This document shows positions 23,301 to 32,745 of a DNA stretch of 33,386 nucleotides, one piece after another. This DNA comes from Clostridiales bacterium (GTDB lineage: Bacteria > Bacillota > Clostridia > Saccharofermentanales > Saccharofermentanaceae): positions 1-33,386 of the forward strand of contig JAFRRJ010000034.1 in assembly GCA_017428155.1 (NCBI GenBank). Reading direction: 5' to 3'. How positions within the stretch are numbered: the first letter of the stretch is position 1; the number at the start of each line of letters is the position of its first letter. Made by a program: the position numbers and the translations under genes. Under the pieces are notes generated by a model. It did no database searches, had not been told where the DNA came from, and saw only the letters and a list, made by a program, of their open reading frames with translations.

Positions 23301-26300
23301 AACCTTTAACGCTTATGGAAGCTTTTCTGGTGCTGTAAACACGTAAAGGATAGTGGGCGTTATCGTATACCATATCTTTTACATGAACATGAGCGTCATC
23401 TTCACATTTGCAGTGCAAAGTGTCTCCCTCTGCGAGTTCCGTGATATCGAATTTGATGTCTCCGTTCAAACGGATCTCTGCATATCCGTAATCCTTTTTT
23501 ACATATATCTTCTTATCAAGATATGGAATGCTGTCATATCTGCGGAGAGATATGTTCTTCATAAGCCACACTGTAGTCGTTGAATCTGTCTCGCTTCTGT
23601 GAGAGAGGTCAAGTTCACCGTCATATGAGAGTACAACGGATGTAAATGCATAGCCTTCGGGGATAGGCAGCCAGTTATCTGCTGTGCCATAGGAATTAGT
23701 AATTTCCGGAATGGTAACGCTGTTGGTATAGACATCATGATTGCTGTTCTCTGCCGTATAAACAAATGTCCATCCTGAGAGTTTGGGCATTGCCGTAAAT
23801 GATCCCGTAAAGAGACCTAAAAGATCTTCGTCAGTCGCGTTAGCAATCTCATCTCTGAGGTTTTTAAGCTTCAACGTGATCACAGGATCGTGAATATAAT
23901 CATAACGCTCACCGTACTTTCCGATGATGATGCCGAGATCTCCGACACTGCTGACTTTTCCGCCGTTAATATAGTAGGGGGTATATTCACCTGTTCCTGT
24001 ACCGGTCAGTTCAGGGCAGATCTGTTCAGGCGGTAAAACAAGTCTGAACCAGAGATATTTCTCGACGCTCTGGGATGTGGGTTCGTCCTGTCCGGCAAGC
24101 TGCATGTCTGCAGTTACGGTATCGGGCTTGAAAGTCTCGCCGTCTCTGAATACTCCGTCATAGCTCTCACGGTATAAAACGGAGACCTGTGTTAAATCAG
24201 GGAGCGTCTCTGTCTCTGTCTTGTCGGTCCAGTTATTGACCTTGAAATCAAAGCTTACATTTAATGTGCTGAAATCGCTCTCGGAACCTTCACCGATCCT
24301 CCTCGTGCATCCGAGATGTGACCATTCGATACGGACACTCTTTACATGAACATCCTTAGGGAAAGAATAATCCCCGATTGATCTGTATCTGTTAATAGCA
24401 GATCTTACGTACAGTTCCTGGTTGTATTTGTCGATGGTTTCCTGAGCTACGGCAACCCATTCATCACTCTCCCAGGTGTTATAGTAGATGCCTGATATCT
24501 GGGAGGTTAAAATGCTGTTGCTGTAAGTGTCTCTCCATTCATCCCCGAGATGAAGCACGGTAGGCCTGATCTGATACGGGAACTCATATAATTGCGTAAC
24601 TTCTCCGGTGTAAGAAGGCAAAGTCGAGAGCTTAGCCCTGTTGATCATGCTGTTAAATGTTGAACTGAAACGCTGGTTTGTATAAGCGCTGCCGACCTGA
24701 ACATTCTGATCGGATACAGGGTTCCTGTCTGCCGCACGGATGTCAGGGAAAGTCGTCTTCGGGTCTCTGTATTGAATTTTACCGGTAACGATTTCAGAGC
24801 CGCTTACTTCGGTTGTTCTTACATTACTTCCGTCACCCGGTAGTCTGTATGTTATTACCGTGTTTTCTGCAAGATAACTCGTATCAGGTGTGAGGGGGTC
24901 TGTTATGCTGTTAAGTCTCCATCTGAGTGTCATTCCCGGATGCAGCTTGGAAATACCAAAAGTGTCCTCGTTAAAGATACGTGAAGGCGGAGTAAGATCG
25001 TAATAATATGCATTCTTCTCCGGATCCAATGTCAGTTCCCCGATCGTCCAGTCATTCCAGTATTTATCGAATGAAGTGCGGAGCCATTGGCAGTTCGGAT
25101 ATGTAAGGCCTTCTTTTACTCCGCCGGGAAGATCAAGAGCACGCAAGTATACGAGATCTGTCGGCAGATAAAGGCGAATGCCGACGATCTCCATTAATGA
25201 GCCGTTAGCGTCATAAGCGCCCGGCATTTCGAATCTGTATGAACCGTTGTTGTATCCGTCAAAGCAGGTCGTATAGTAACCTGTGTTCTGACCGATCGCA
25301 TCAAAATGGTAATTAGTCAGTGAACAGGTCTCATCGGAAATTGGAGAAACAGTAAGCTTGAACGGATTCGGAGCAGTTATTGTTGCATCCGGATTAAAGT
25401 AGGGTGTACCTTCCCAGAGGATTGCTTCATCACCCTTGATGCCTTCTGTGAGAACTGATGAAAGAGACGCGTATGAGGGAAGAGTATATTCTGTAACAGC
25501 GATCCTTGATGTCGGGACGGTCTCACTGTCGATAAGTTTGATTGCCTGCGCCTGTGTAAGCGTGACAGACGTCATCTGGAAATTAACAGTGCAGTCATTG
25601 CCTTCGGGACTATTGTTAAATCTTAATGCGAGCTTGCCCTGTCCGAGTTTTACCACCTGGTTAAAGAATTCGTTTGTTTGTGGTATTGCCGCGAAATCAG
25701 CGCCGTAATCAAGGCACTCAACGACAAGAACGGAATTCTCAAGACTGGAATATCTGTAGTTTACAAAGAATCCCTTTCCGTTCGCTTCCGACATTACATA
25801 GCTGTCGCCGGAAGGGAATTCAGTGTTGTTTCTGGAAATGGAAAGACGTCCTAAAAGTGTCTCGTCTTCCGGGGCTGCAGCAACCGCTCCTGCAGCGGGT
25901 ATTGAAGCTTCCTTTGAACAGTCATCAACGGGAATAGTAATATCATCAGAAACATTTTGATCTTCATCACCGTTGATTACGTCATCTTCGCCATCGAAAA
26001 CAACATCGGCGTTGTTTTCAGCTTCTTCATCAAGAGCCGGACCGTTATCTTCAGAAGAAAAAACGGCTGCCCCTTCAGAAGAGATATCAGATACATCATC
26101 CGCGTCAGCAGGGATATCAGCATCTTCTTCTGCGGGAACGGCCGGTTCCTGTTCTTCCTGATCAAGTTGTTGATCCCCGGTGTAATCTGCTGTGTCAGAG
26201 TATTCAGTTGCTGCCTGGGTATCTCCGCTTCCGAGTTCGTCCGCCAGTACAGTGAGCGGAAGAGTTCCGGTGATCATGACTGTGATGATGATCATGGAGA

Positions 26301-26337
26301 TTAATCTGGTGAAAGCCTTACAAATCTTTTTATTCAT
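20350..26337 (-). CDS. Giant LPXTG cell-wall-anchored surface protein 1 with two Cna_B domains
   Basis: 1,995 residues from the ATG at 26335-26337, which follows GGGGG closely; an ATG four codons earlier overlaps that site. A Sec signal peptide (about 1-32, cleavage near V-L-A/D-E) leads to an acidic low-complexity stretch (about 35-145). Some 1,450 residues of unclassified, probably beta-rich ectodomain follow. Next come a bacterial Ig-like segment (about 1615-1735) and two Cna_B domains (about 1739-1848 and 1852-1940; D-D-D-N-x-D-G-I-R-P). The end is LPSTG (1957), a hydrophobic helix and K-R-K-R-E-Q, so sortase should anchor it to the wall. It is a full-length paralogue of the next gene. 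One C-K-C plus His cluster (HCKCEDDAHVH) is notable. Likely an adhesin. Confidence 0.9.
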   Translation of the reverse strand: MNKKICKAFTRLISMIIITVMITGTLPLTVLADELGSGDTQAATEYSDTADYTGDQQLDQEEQEPAVPAEEDADIPADADDVSDISSEGAAVFSSEDNGPALDEEAENNADVVFDGEDDVINGDEDQNVSDDITIPVDDCSKEASIPAAGAVAAAPEDETLLGRLSISRNNTEFPSGDSYVMSEANGKGFFVNYRYSSLENSVLVVECLDYGADFAAIPQTNEFFNQVVKLGQGKLALRFNNSPEGNDCTVNFQMTSVTLTQAQAIKLIDSETVPTSRIAVTEYTLPSYASLSSVLTEGIKGDEAILWEGTPYFNPDATITAPNPFKLTVSPISDETCSLTNYHFDAIGQNTGYYTTCFDGYNNGSYRFEMPGAYDANGSLMEIVGIRLYLPTDLVYLRALDLPGGVKEGLTYPNCQWLRTSFDKYWNDWTIGELTLDPEKNAYYYDLTPPSRIFNEDTFGISKLHPGMTLRWRLNSITDPLTPDTSYLAENTVITYRLPGDGSNVRTTEVSGSEIVTGKIQYRDPKTTFPDIRAADRNPVSDQNVQVGSAYTNQRFSSTFNSMINRAKLSTLPSYTGEVTQLYEFPYQIRPTVLHLGDEWRDTYSNSILTSQISGIYYNTWESDEWVAVAQETIDKYNQELYVRSAINRYRSIGDYSFPKDVHVKSVRIEWSHLGCTRRIGEGSESDFSTLNVSFDFKVNNWTDKTETETLPDLTQVSVLYRESYDGVFRDGETFKPDTVTADMQLAGQDEPTSQSVEKYLWFRLVLPPEQICPELTGTGTGEYTPYYINGGKVSSVGDLGIIIGKYGERYDYIHDPVITLKLKNLRDEIANATDEDLLGLFTGSFTAMPKLSGWTFVYTAENSNHDVYTNSVTIPEITNSYGTADNWLPIPEGYAFTSVVLSYDGELDLSHRSETDSTTTVWLMKNISLRRYDSIPYLDKKIYVKKDYGYAEIRLNGDIKFDITELAEGDTLHCKCEDDAHVHVKDMVYDNAHYPLRVYSTRKASISVKGSTPEKAVIYQGESVGDSANETAATTWDTKNFAVISGDPDYFNEAGEHGLTYRGAYRYINNQKYNTFHRFFPIDDIHECIYIELTDEEFIPNLKNSSLWGYPLTGGNIKSEIITSTDDEGNFRRFLKLEFDKDFLRTKIYLNNDGTWQWRDNGIMNMFPEKTNYSDEGQNVISLDGQLYHEDNYTGPFKLAFDTVPGTTPGDHHPVGMIYYDFYDFITYGHASVNEPENERNGFDRNRTCYVMSGTNIVDDTMSLSGDTSRKFFYQDGSAWTVEVLMHQEIGVNLAPGKNMTYYDFGNGSLNAFKAIDFMDPEKHDLNAFLTITGPGNLNASPIYDMSTVIVIPKRDKKIEYTYITTEGGAQQDYIEYSDPSSMDMFLRGTPYLVSNTTSSTPVLMYTTAEDPTVSSAEWITSDEVSDWTIVTGIRVSVSVMEPVTSVKFRLDLATDDELSYENLSKQGYTGGTFEYRESQDGNFIDPQHLNIGVWFFEGYNYDCEVFWDVYDESGTRGYYSEERGIGNVSLTLYDASGNVIPQKDGATSIYTNISGDASLFAPKFDEGQYIVVSMPVTTDGSVPKMTVFPAGTFASYDRDENKVFLKEPSAAMTIVRIGFVKLPQIQAEDIEMYVGDTVSAEAIAREYVTCSSSNDNNILTNGSYKIRFNNIDESIATFENNGKLVMKDRDNIKSAYSFTGVAPGKFTVDVVLTNKVGDSVTTSFTVTVKERTDMDIIVTNTWDDDNNRDGIRPDGVTVQLMKNGVAEGDPVVLNDECSNTYTWTKMMRYDDSENEIEYTLSVTPIADVPGHTGYTQNVTKSGYTANLTSAAGGYEFTVENIHIPEKVERTVVAVWLDDDNADGIRPEKLEVALSDGSSVTIDPSNYWGITAATLYKYEEGQLVDYTWTAPAVPDGYTFSQTVEGTITTLIYVHERENRSPSLLLSTTTDPGKPLPSTGEAIARRSYLAAVCLIASAGMAVCAVRGFKRKREQ

Positions 26338-26404
26338 TTGTACCCCCATATCTGAACGCTAAGCGTTCACAATTTATTCATAATTCTTCCAAAAATTACA
26401 ATGA
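26338..26404 (-). promoter_or_regulatory. Conserved leader of surface protein 1 with palindrome 26354-26368
   Basis: The ~65 bases upstream are shared, in order and spacing, with the leader of surface protein 2 (32746-32815). A perfect palindrome GAACGCTAAGCGTTC lies 17 bases before the start codon, next to the ribosome binding site. A TTGTAA/AATAAA pair 17 bases apart is a weak promoter candidate shared by both genes. Confidence 0.55.
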
Positions 26405-26504
26405 ATGAAGAATAATGTATATCAGATATGTGGGGATAGTTTACGTTATTTGTTATTTATGAATAAAACATGTACAAAAAGTGTATAAAATGTTAATTGT
26501 CGAA

Positions 26505-26580
26505 CACCGGGTATTGATCGGTTTTTCCGGTGAAGGAGCTGACTAAAAGGAGAGACGTCAGCTCCTTATCTAAACACCGG
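26505..26580 (-). terminator. Nested hairpin after surface protein 2
   Basis: AAGGAGCTGAC (26533-26543) and GTCAGCTCCTT (26557-26567) form a perfect 11-bp stem. It is nested inside CCGGTG (26527-26532) and CACCGG (26575-26580); another CACCGG lies at 26505-26510 and could pair with the same CCGGTG. On the minus strand the stem follows the stop at 26590 but has no T-run, so it may be a stability or processing hairpin rather than an intrinsic terminator. Confidence 0.55.
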
Positions 26581-26589
26581 TCAGTCGAA

Positions 26590-29500
26590 TTACTGATTTT
26601 CCTTTTTCTTTAAACGGCTAATGGCGATAAAAGCCATGGCGCCGGAGATCATGATGCATGAGATTGCAAGAGATACTTCAGGTGCAATATTTTCGCCTGT
26701 TGACGGCAGGGATGTTCCGGTCTTTTGAGCAGGCGGAGTAGCTATTTTCGAGGGCTTATGAACATAAACAAGAGTCGTTATGGTTTCTTCGACAGTCTGT
26801 GAGAAAGTATATCCGTCAGGAACAGCAGGAGCTGTCCATGTGTAATCCATAAGCTTGCCGTCTTCGTACTTGTACAATGTTGCGACGGTAATCCCCCATG
26901 AGTTGTTTGCATCGATGGTTACCGACGAACCGTCAGACAGGCCTACGGTAAGATTGGCAGGGCGGATGCCGTCAACGTTATCCTCGTCGAGCCATACTGC
27001 AACTACTGTGCGTTCGACGGTCTCAGGATCATGTTTATTGGTCAGAGTGGTCTTGTAGCCTGATACGTCAACTGACAACTCATAACCATCGGGCACGTTG
27101 ACTTCTGTCCACTTATATTCGATCTCCTTGCCGTTCTCATACTTGTATCTGCCTGATGCGGTAAATGTCCAGGAGTTGCCTTCGTTAAGGACGGCTGATG
27201 TTCCGTCAGACAAAGATGCAGTGATGCTTCCCGGACGAATCCCGTCGCGGTTATTGTCATCTTCCCAGACCTTGGTAACTTTGAGGTCAACAGTCTCAGG
27301 AATATGAACATTCCTGACCATGAATTCGTATCCGCCGGAAGATGATGTCAGATCATCTTTGTAGTCACTCTTGGATACGTTTTGGGTATAGCCCGTATGA
27401 CCGGGTGCATCTGCAATAGGCTTTACAGATATAGTGTATTCGATCTCGACACCGTCATTATCGAAGCGGGGTACTTTAGACCATGTGTAGGTCTCCTTGT
27501 TAGCTTCGTTAAGAACAACCGGGCTGCCTTCGGCTTCACCATTTTTCATAAGCTGAACGGTGATACCGTCAGGGCGGATGCCATCGCGGTTATTATCATC
27601 GTCCCAGGAATTTGTAACAACGATATCTTCATCCGGACGGGCACGAACTGTAACTTTAAAATCTGTGCTGACAGTATCTCCCACACGGTTCGTGAGTACG
27701 GACGTTACAGTAAAGGATCCCGGATTGACACCTGTGAAGGTGTGATCAGCCATAAGAGTAAAATCGGTGCTTCGTACCAGTTTTCCGTAATCACTAATTG
27801 TGGCAATGCTCTCGTCAACACCAATGTGCTCGATCTTATAAGTGCCGTTGGTGAGAATGTTGTTGTCATCATAATTCATGTTAAATACATATTCATCAAT
27901 AACAGCATTCGTTGTTAAGCTTTGTCCCACATATATATCAATGTCTGTTTCCCTTATCGCAGGCAGCATGATGTATCCTGCTGAGACATTGTTATAGCCG
28001 GATCTGCTTTCCAGCTGGCCTAAAACAAGTTTATGTGTCGATCTGTCAAAATCCGAATCTATATCGCTTATCGTATAGGGCTCTGAAGAGACAGAGGTAA
28101 GAGCGGCTACCGAATCGGTATATGGCTCGGGAGAACCTACAACAATGTACTGACCGGCATCTTTTATGTTGGAATACAAGATGAAATTGCCGTTATAATC
28201 TGACATTACTGAACCATCCTCAAAGAAGGTTCCGGTAGACGGATCAATACAATAGGTGCCGCGTGTCTGTGGTATGACATTTCCGGAAGCATCATAAAGG
28301 GTAACAGGTACTCCATATGCTTCGTTGTCATAATATTTGTCATAAAGGCCATCCTCGTCATAAATATCCCAGAACATGAAACCTTTAATCTCATAACTTT
28401 CATATAACCAATTGCTTAATTCCAGATGCTGAGGCTCTATGAAGCTGCCATGTTGTGTCAGTCTGTATTTGAAATTACCTCCGGCAAATGCCGTCAGAGT
28501 ATCAAGATCTGTCTTGGCATCCGTCTCGAGATCCAGACGGATATTAACGGATGTCTTAGGAGCCATTGAATTCATTACGACTTTGATTCCCGTAACAGAT
28601 TTCCAGTTGCTGATCTCCTCTGAATTCATCCAGACAGCTGCATCTGACAATGGATCCTCTGATGTTGTATAAGTGAACACGGGATCTGTGTCTGCACTGT
28701 TTCCTATGACATAAGGAACTCCGCGGAGATAAATATTCATCGTGCTTTCATCTGATACTTTTTCAAAGTCAGTCTGGGTTCCCTGATTGATCTCGGATTC
28801 CGTGTATTCAATTGCCTTTCCTGTGCGGGGAAGAACTGTTATTGAAGTAACGTCATAAATTGAAGACGCAGTCGGTTCACCCGGACCCGTTAATGTCATA
28901 AGCGCATTAAGATCGTTCTCTTCTCCCGGATAGAAGTCGATAACTCGGTTATCGTAATCGTAGTACGTCTGGTTCTTTCCGGGAACCAAGCTAACGCCTG
29001 TCTCCTGATGTAGAAGGACATTAACTGTCCAGTTGCTTCCGTCCTGAACGAACAACTGGGTTTTCTTGTCTCCGGTTAAGCCCAGATTATCTTTGGTATA
29101 GTATTGATCAGTCGTCCTGATATTGTAGTAAGTCCAGTTGTTGTCATAACCTGTCCACTGATCACGCGGAGTATCCAGATTAGCTTTGTAATTCTTTTCG
29201 AGATCTGAAAAGTCATAATAGATCTTTCCGACCGGATTATGTTCACCGATAGTTGTTCCGGGAACAGTCTTAAATGCTAATTTGAAAGGACCGGTCATAG
29301 CTCCGGTGCGGTAAAGATGTCCGTCAATAGATACGATGTCATAGCCTGCGCCGTTGAACTTATCTCCCTGTGTGAGAGTTCTGATACCGTTATCCACCCA
29401 CTCGTATTTCGAAGTGTTTTTTATCTTCACATAACATTTGGTTCTTACAAATCCTTCTACAAATTGCAGTTTAAGGAAACGGTGAGGGTTATTGGATGAA

Positions 29501-32500
29501 TCATATACGATGATTATTTCCGTCTGGATGCACTTATCAGACAACGGGTAACCCCAAAGCATACTGTTGTCCAGATCGGGGATAAACTCCTCGTCCGTTA
29601 ATTCGATATAGATAGCTTCATTTATATCTTCATAAGGATGAAAACTGGCGATCTCATCTTTAAGTACCTGGAATCCGTCTCCTCCGGTAAACAGGACACC
29701 TCCGTTTATGTCCCAGGTTATGGATGCATCCTCTGAAGGTGAGTCGCCTACACCTTCACCTTGATAGATTACTGCGTCAGCCGGTTTGCTGGGTTCATAA
29801 AGGTAATACGTTGTGCCTCTGGTGCTCTGAACGTATACAGCAGCCGGTGTGTTTGCTGTCGTATAGATCATTTCCTGACCTGAAACATGTTTTCCGCAGG
29901 CACAGTTAGGACCGTTCTCATCTGCTAATTCTGTAATATCAAATGTGACAGAACCTGCTAACTGTATTTTTCCGACACGGTTGTTTCTTACCTGCACTTT
30001 CTTATCCAGGAACGGAATATCATCATTTCTGTGAACGACGATATCGTTCATCAGCCAGATGCGTGTCGCTTTATCATTCTCATCTTTGTGACTTACGTCA
30101 AACTCGCCTTCGTAAGATAGCTTAACTGATGTGAATGCATAACCTTCGGGCAGTGGAAGCCAGCAGTCTTTGATTCCTTTTTCGTCAGTGATTTCAGGAA
30201 TCGTTACGGTATTGGAATAAACATTATGTTCCTTATTCTCGGCGGTATAGGTAAATATCCAACCTGACAATTTCGGCATTGCCGTGAACTCACCTGTAAA
30301 GAAGGCGATCATCTGATCATTTGTGATGTTTTCGATGGGGACTCCGCCTTTCATAGGGTCACCGGCATTTAACAGTTTCAATGTAATCTCAGGATTGTGT
30401 ATAGAATCGTATCGCGAACCGTAATCGCCTATATCAAATCCCAAGTCACCGACATTTCCGCAGATTCCGCTGTTAAAAAACTCATAAGTATTGTCTTCGG
30501 CATTTCCTATCAGATCAGGACATTTCTTAGGTTCGCATGCCTTGCAGTTCAGACGGAACCAGAAATGGGACTCCACGGTTTGTACACTTGCAGAAGTCTG
30601 ACCCGGGAGCAACATGTTTGTGCTTATATCATCGGGCTTGAATACTCCATTCATGTATGAACTGTCATAATACTCACGGTACTTGACCTGAACCTGAACA
30701 TTTTGTGCCAGATGCTCTGAACAATCTTTGTCCTTGCAGTGATTTGCGATATATTCAAAACCGACATTAACATAAGGCATGCTTGCCGGTCTGTCCCAAA
30801 TCGACAGTTGCGACCACTTAATTCTGACGGTTTTAACTTGAGAATCAGCAGAAAGTGCGTAACTGGTGGAACTGGCGCCATTTATTTTGCCGAATTCGGT
30901 ATTGATACTGTCTATCGAACTCTGATCAGCTTCTATCCAAGTATCACTGTCCCAAGTAGTATATGATATTCCCTCCAGCACAGGATGCTCATTAGGATCC
31001 ATTAACTGGCTCCTTTTGAGTTCCATAGTTATTTTTTGTGGTGCGATCTGATACGGGAATTCATATTCCAGAGTAACAGGACCATCATAAGCAGGGAATT
31101 TTGTGCTGGCTGCGGTATCATATATACCGTTAACCATACTGCAGAATACTTCTTTGGTGAGAACTCCGACATTGACATTTTGTCTCCACGGTGTATCAGC
31201 TGCGTGGTTGTTGTTGAAATCTCGCTTGAGATCCATATATTCCTTTTTTCCGGTTATTATTTCCGGACCTCTGACTTCGGCAGTGCGGGTGTTTTGTCCG
31301 TCACCGGGGAGCCTGAATGTTATTACGGTATTCTCGGCAAGATAACTGCTGTCAGGATCAAGGGCGTTTGCGGGATCTGCCATGGTCCATCTGAGCGTCA
31401 TTCCTGCTAAGTATTCATCCATATCCTTTGAATTATTATTGAAGGCGCGATTGGGAGGAGTTATATCGTAATAGTAGGCATTTTTGTCAGGATCAAATGT
31501 CCTTTCTCCGACTGTCCAGCCACCCCAATTCGCATTGAAATCCTTTGTGAGTAAATCGCCGTTGCCTGCGCTGCCTGCTCCGGCGGCTGACAATTCTCTC
31601 AAACGGACCAGCTCGGTTGGTTCATAGAAGCGGATTCCGACGATTTCCATAAGGCTACCGCTCTTGTTATATGCGCACGGAAGAGAGAATCTGGGAGAAC
31701 CATTCTTATAACCGTTAAAAATGTTTTCATAGTTATATGAACATATGCGGTCAAAATAATAATTTGTATAGCTTACGGATTCATTAGATACAAATGATAC
31801 TGTTGCTTTGTATGTGTGAGTATAGCCGGATGCGGAGGAAGTAACTCCAACTGTTGAATTGGGATTAAAGTAAGGTGTTCCTTCCCAAAGGATACATTCC
31901 TCGCCTTTTGTACCTTCTGTAAGAACATCAGCCAGATCAGCATTGGCGGGAAGAGTGTATTCAGTTGCTGCAATCCTCGTTGAAGGGATAACTTCACTGT
32001 CCATAATCCTGATTGTCTGTTCATCGGTAAGCTTCACATGCTTCATTCTGAAACCTATGGTACAGTCAGTTCTGTCTGCGGCATTTGTAAGCCTGAGTGC
32101 CATCTTACCCTGTCCGATCAATGTGGCTTCATTGAAGAATTCATTTTTCTCAGGAATTGCTGCAAAATCTGCTCCGAATTCCAAACACTCGACAACAAGT
32201 ATTACGTTCTCCAGATCGGAATACCTGTAGTTAACAAGGAATTCCTGTCCCTCAGTCTCGGCCATGACATAGCTGGAACCTGAAGGAAAATCGGTCTCGT
32301 CTCTTGAGATTGAAAGACGGTTTAAAGTCGCTCCTGCATTTGCAGGTGCTGCCTGAAATTCCTTGCTGACGGGACCAATGTCAATGTTGACCGGATCACC
32401 CGCGGAACCCATATCTGAATTCAGATCAGCAGATCCTTCTTCGAAAACAACTTCATCAGATTCAGATGAAAGGTCATCATCTGCTGCGGCACCTCCTTCA

Positions 32501-32745
32501 ACAGGCATTGCGTTACTGCTGACATCTTCAGAAATCCTGCCGGAGGTTTCTTCTTCAGAAGACTGCAGATAATCTTCCTGGTCATTGCCGGAGGTATCAG
32601 ACTCTGAGTATTCAGTTGCTTCCTGTGTATCTCCGCCACCGAGTTCGTCCGCCAGGACTGTGAGCGGAAGAGTTCCGGCGATCATAACAGTGATGATGAG
32701 CATAGAAATGGTTCTGGTGAAAACTTTACGGATCTTCCTATTCAT
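26590..32745 (-). CDS. Giant LPXTG cell-wall-anchored surface protein 2 with three Cna_B domains
   Basis: 2,051 residues from the ATG at 32743-32745, just after GGGGG; an in-frame ATG at 32781 has no such site. The layout matches surface protein 1: signal peptide (about 1-32), acidic low-complexity region, long unclassified ectodomain, Ig-like segment, Cna_B domains, LPSTG (2013), hydrophobic helix, K-K-K-E-N-Q. It has three Cna_B domains (about 1708-1813, 1821-1907, 1912-1997) against two in its paralogue. Only the middle one keeps the expected Lys (about 1825), Glu (about 1881) and Asn (about 1903) for an internal isopeptide bond. Cys-rich spots (NCACGKH, CKACEPKKC, HCKDKDCSEH) could bind metal or form disulfides. 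It is transcribed before surface protein 1 but probably from its own promoter. Confidence 0.9.
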   Translation of the reverse strand: MNRKIRKVFTRTISMLIITVMIAGTLPLTVLADELGGGDTQEATEYSESDTSGNDQEDYLQSSEEETSGRISEDVSSNAMPVEGGAAADDDLSSESDEVVFEEGSADLNSDMGSAGDPVNIDIGPVSKEFQAAPANAGATLNRLSISRDETDFPSGSSYVMAETEGQEFLVNYRYSDLENVILVVECLEFGADFAAIPEKNEFFNEATLIGQGKMALRLTNAADRTDCTIGFRMKHVKLTDEQTIRIMDSEVIPSTRIAATEYTLPANADLADVLTEGTKGEECILWEGTPYFNPNSTVGVTSSASGYTHTYKATVSFVSNESVSYTNYYFDRICSYNYENIFNGYKNGSPRFSLPCAYNKSGSLMEIVGIRFYEPTELVRLRELSAAGAGSAGNGDLLTKDFNANWGGWTVGERTFDPDKNAYYYDITPPNRAFNNNSKDMDEYLAGMTLRWTMADPANALDPDSSYLAENTVITFRLPGDGQNTRTAEVRGPEIITGKKEYMDLKRDFNNNHAADTPWRQNVNVGVLTKEVFCSMVNGIYDTAASTKFPAYDGPVTLEYEFPYQIAPQKITMELKRSQLMDPNEHPVLEGISYTTWDSDTWIEADQSSIDSINTEFGKINGASSTSYALSADSQVKTVRIKWSQLSIWDRPASMPYVNVGFEYIANHCKDKDCSEHLAQNVQVQVKYREYYDSSYMNGVFKPDDISTNMLLPGQTSASVQTVESHFWFRLNCKACEPKKCPDLIGNAEDNTYEFFNSGICGNVGDLGFDIGDYGSRYDSIHNPEITLKLLNAGDPMKGGVPIENITNDQMIAFFTGEFTAMPKLSGWIFTYTAENKEHNVYSNTVTIPEITDEKGIKDCWLPLPEGYAFTSVKLSYEGEFDVSHKDENDKATRIWLMNDIVVHRNDDIPFLDKKVQVRNNRVGKIQLAGSVTFDITELADENGPNCACGKHVSGQEMIYTTANTPAAVYVQSTRGTTYYLYEPSKPADAVIYQGEGVGDSPSEDASITWDINGGVLFTGGDGFQVLKDEIASFHPYEDINEAIYIELTDEEFIPDLDNSMLWGYPLSDKCIQTEIIIVYDSSNNPHRFLKLQFVEGFVRTKCYVKIKNTSKYEWVDNGIRTLTQGDKFNGAGYDIVSIDGHLYRTGAMTGPFKLAFKTVPGTTIGEHNPVGKIYYDFSDLEKNYKANLDTPRDQWTGYDNNWTYYNIRTTDQYYTKDNLGLTGDKKTQLFVQDGSNWTVNVLLHQETGVSLVPGKNQTYYDYDNRVIDFYPGEENDLNALMTLTGPGEPTASSIYDVTSITVLPRTGKAIEYTESEINQGTQTDFEKVSDESTMNIYLRGVPYVIGNSADTDPVFTYTTSEDPLSDAAVWMNSEEISNWKSVTGIKVVMNSMAPKTSVNIRLDLETDAKTDLDTLTAFAGGNFKYRLTQHGSFIEPQHLELSNWLYESYEIKGFMFWDIYDEDGLYDKYYDNEAYGVPVTLYDASGNVIPQTRGTYCIDPSTGTFFEDGSVMSDYNGNFILYSNIKDAGQYIVVGSPEPYTDSVAALTSVSSEPYTISDIDSDFDRSTHKLVLGQLESRSGYNNVSAGYIMLPAIRETDIDIYVGQSLTTNAVIDEYVFNMNYDDNNILTNGTYKIEHIGVDESIATISDYGKLVRSTDFTLMADHTFTGVNPGSFTVTSVLTNRVGDTVSTDFKVTVRARPDEDIVVTNSWDDDNNRDGIRPDGITVQLMKNGEAEGSPVVLNEANKETYTWSKVPRFDNDGVEIEYTISVKPIADAPGHTGYTQNVSKSDYKDDLTSSSGGYEFMVRNVHIPETVDLKVTKVWEDDNNRDGIRPGSITASLSDGTSAVLNEGNSWTFTASGRYKYENGKEIEYKWTEVNVPDGYELSVDVSGYKTTLTNKHDPETVERTVVAVWLDEDNVDGIRPANLTVGLSDGSSVTIDANNSWGITVATLYKYEDGKLMDYTWTAPAVPDGYTFSQTVEETITTLVYVHKPSKIATPPAQKTGTSLPSTGENIAPEVSLAISCIMISGAMAFIAISRLKKKENQ

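Noticed and set aside
25436..26304. Several plus-strand open frames opposite the surface-protein genes
   Set aside because: They are antisense shadows in regions where the minus strand encodes signal peptide, acidic linker and ectodomain in one continuous frame.
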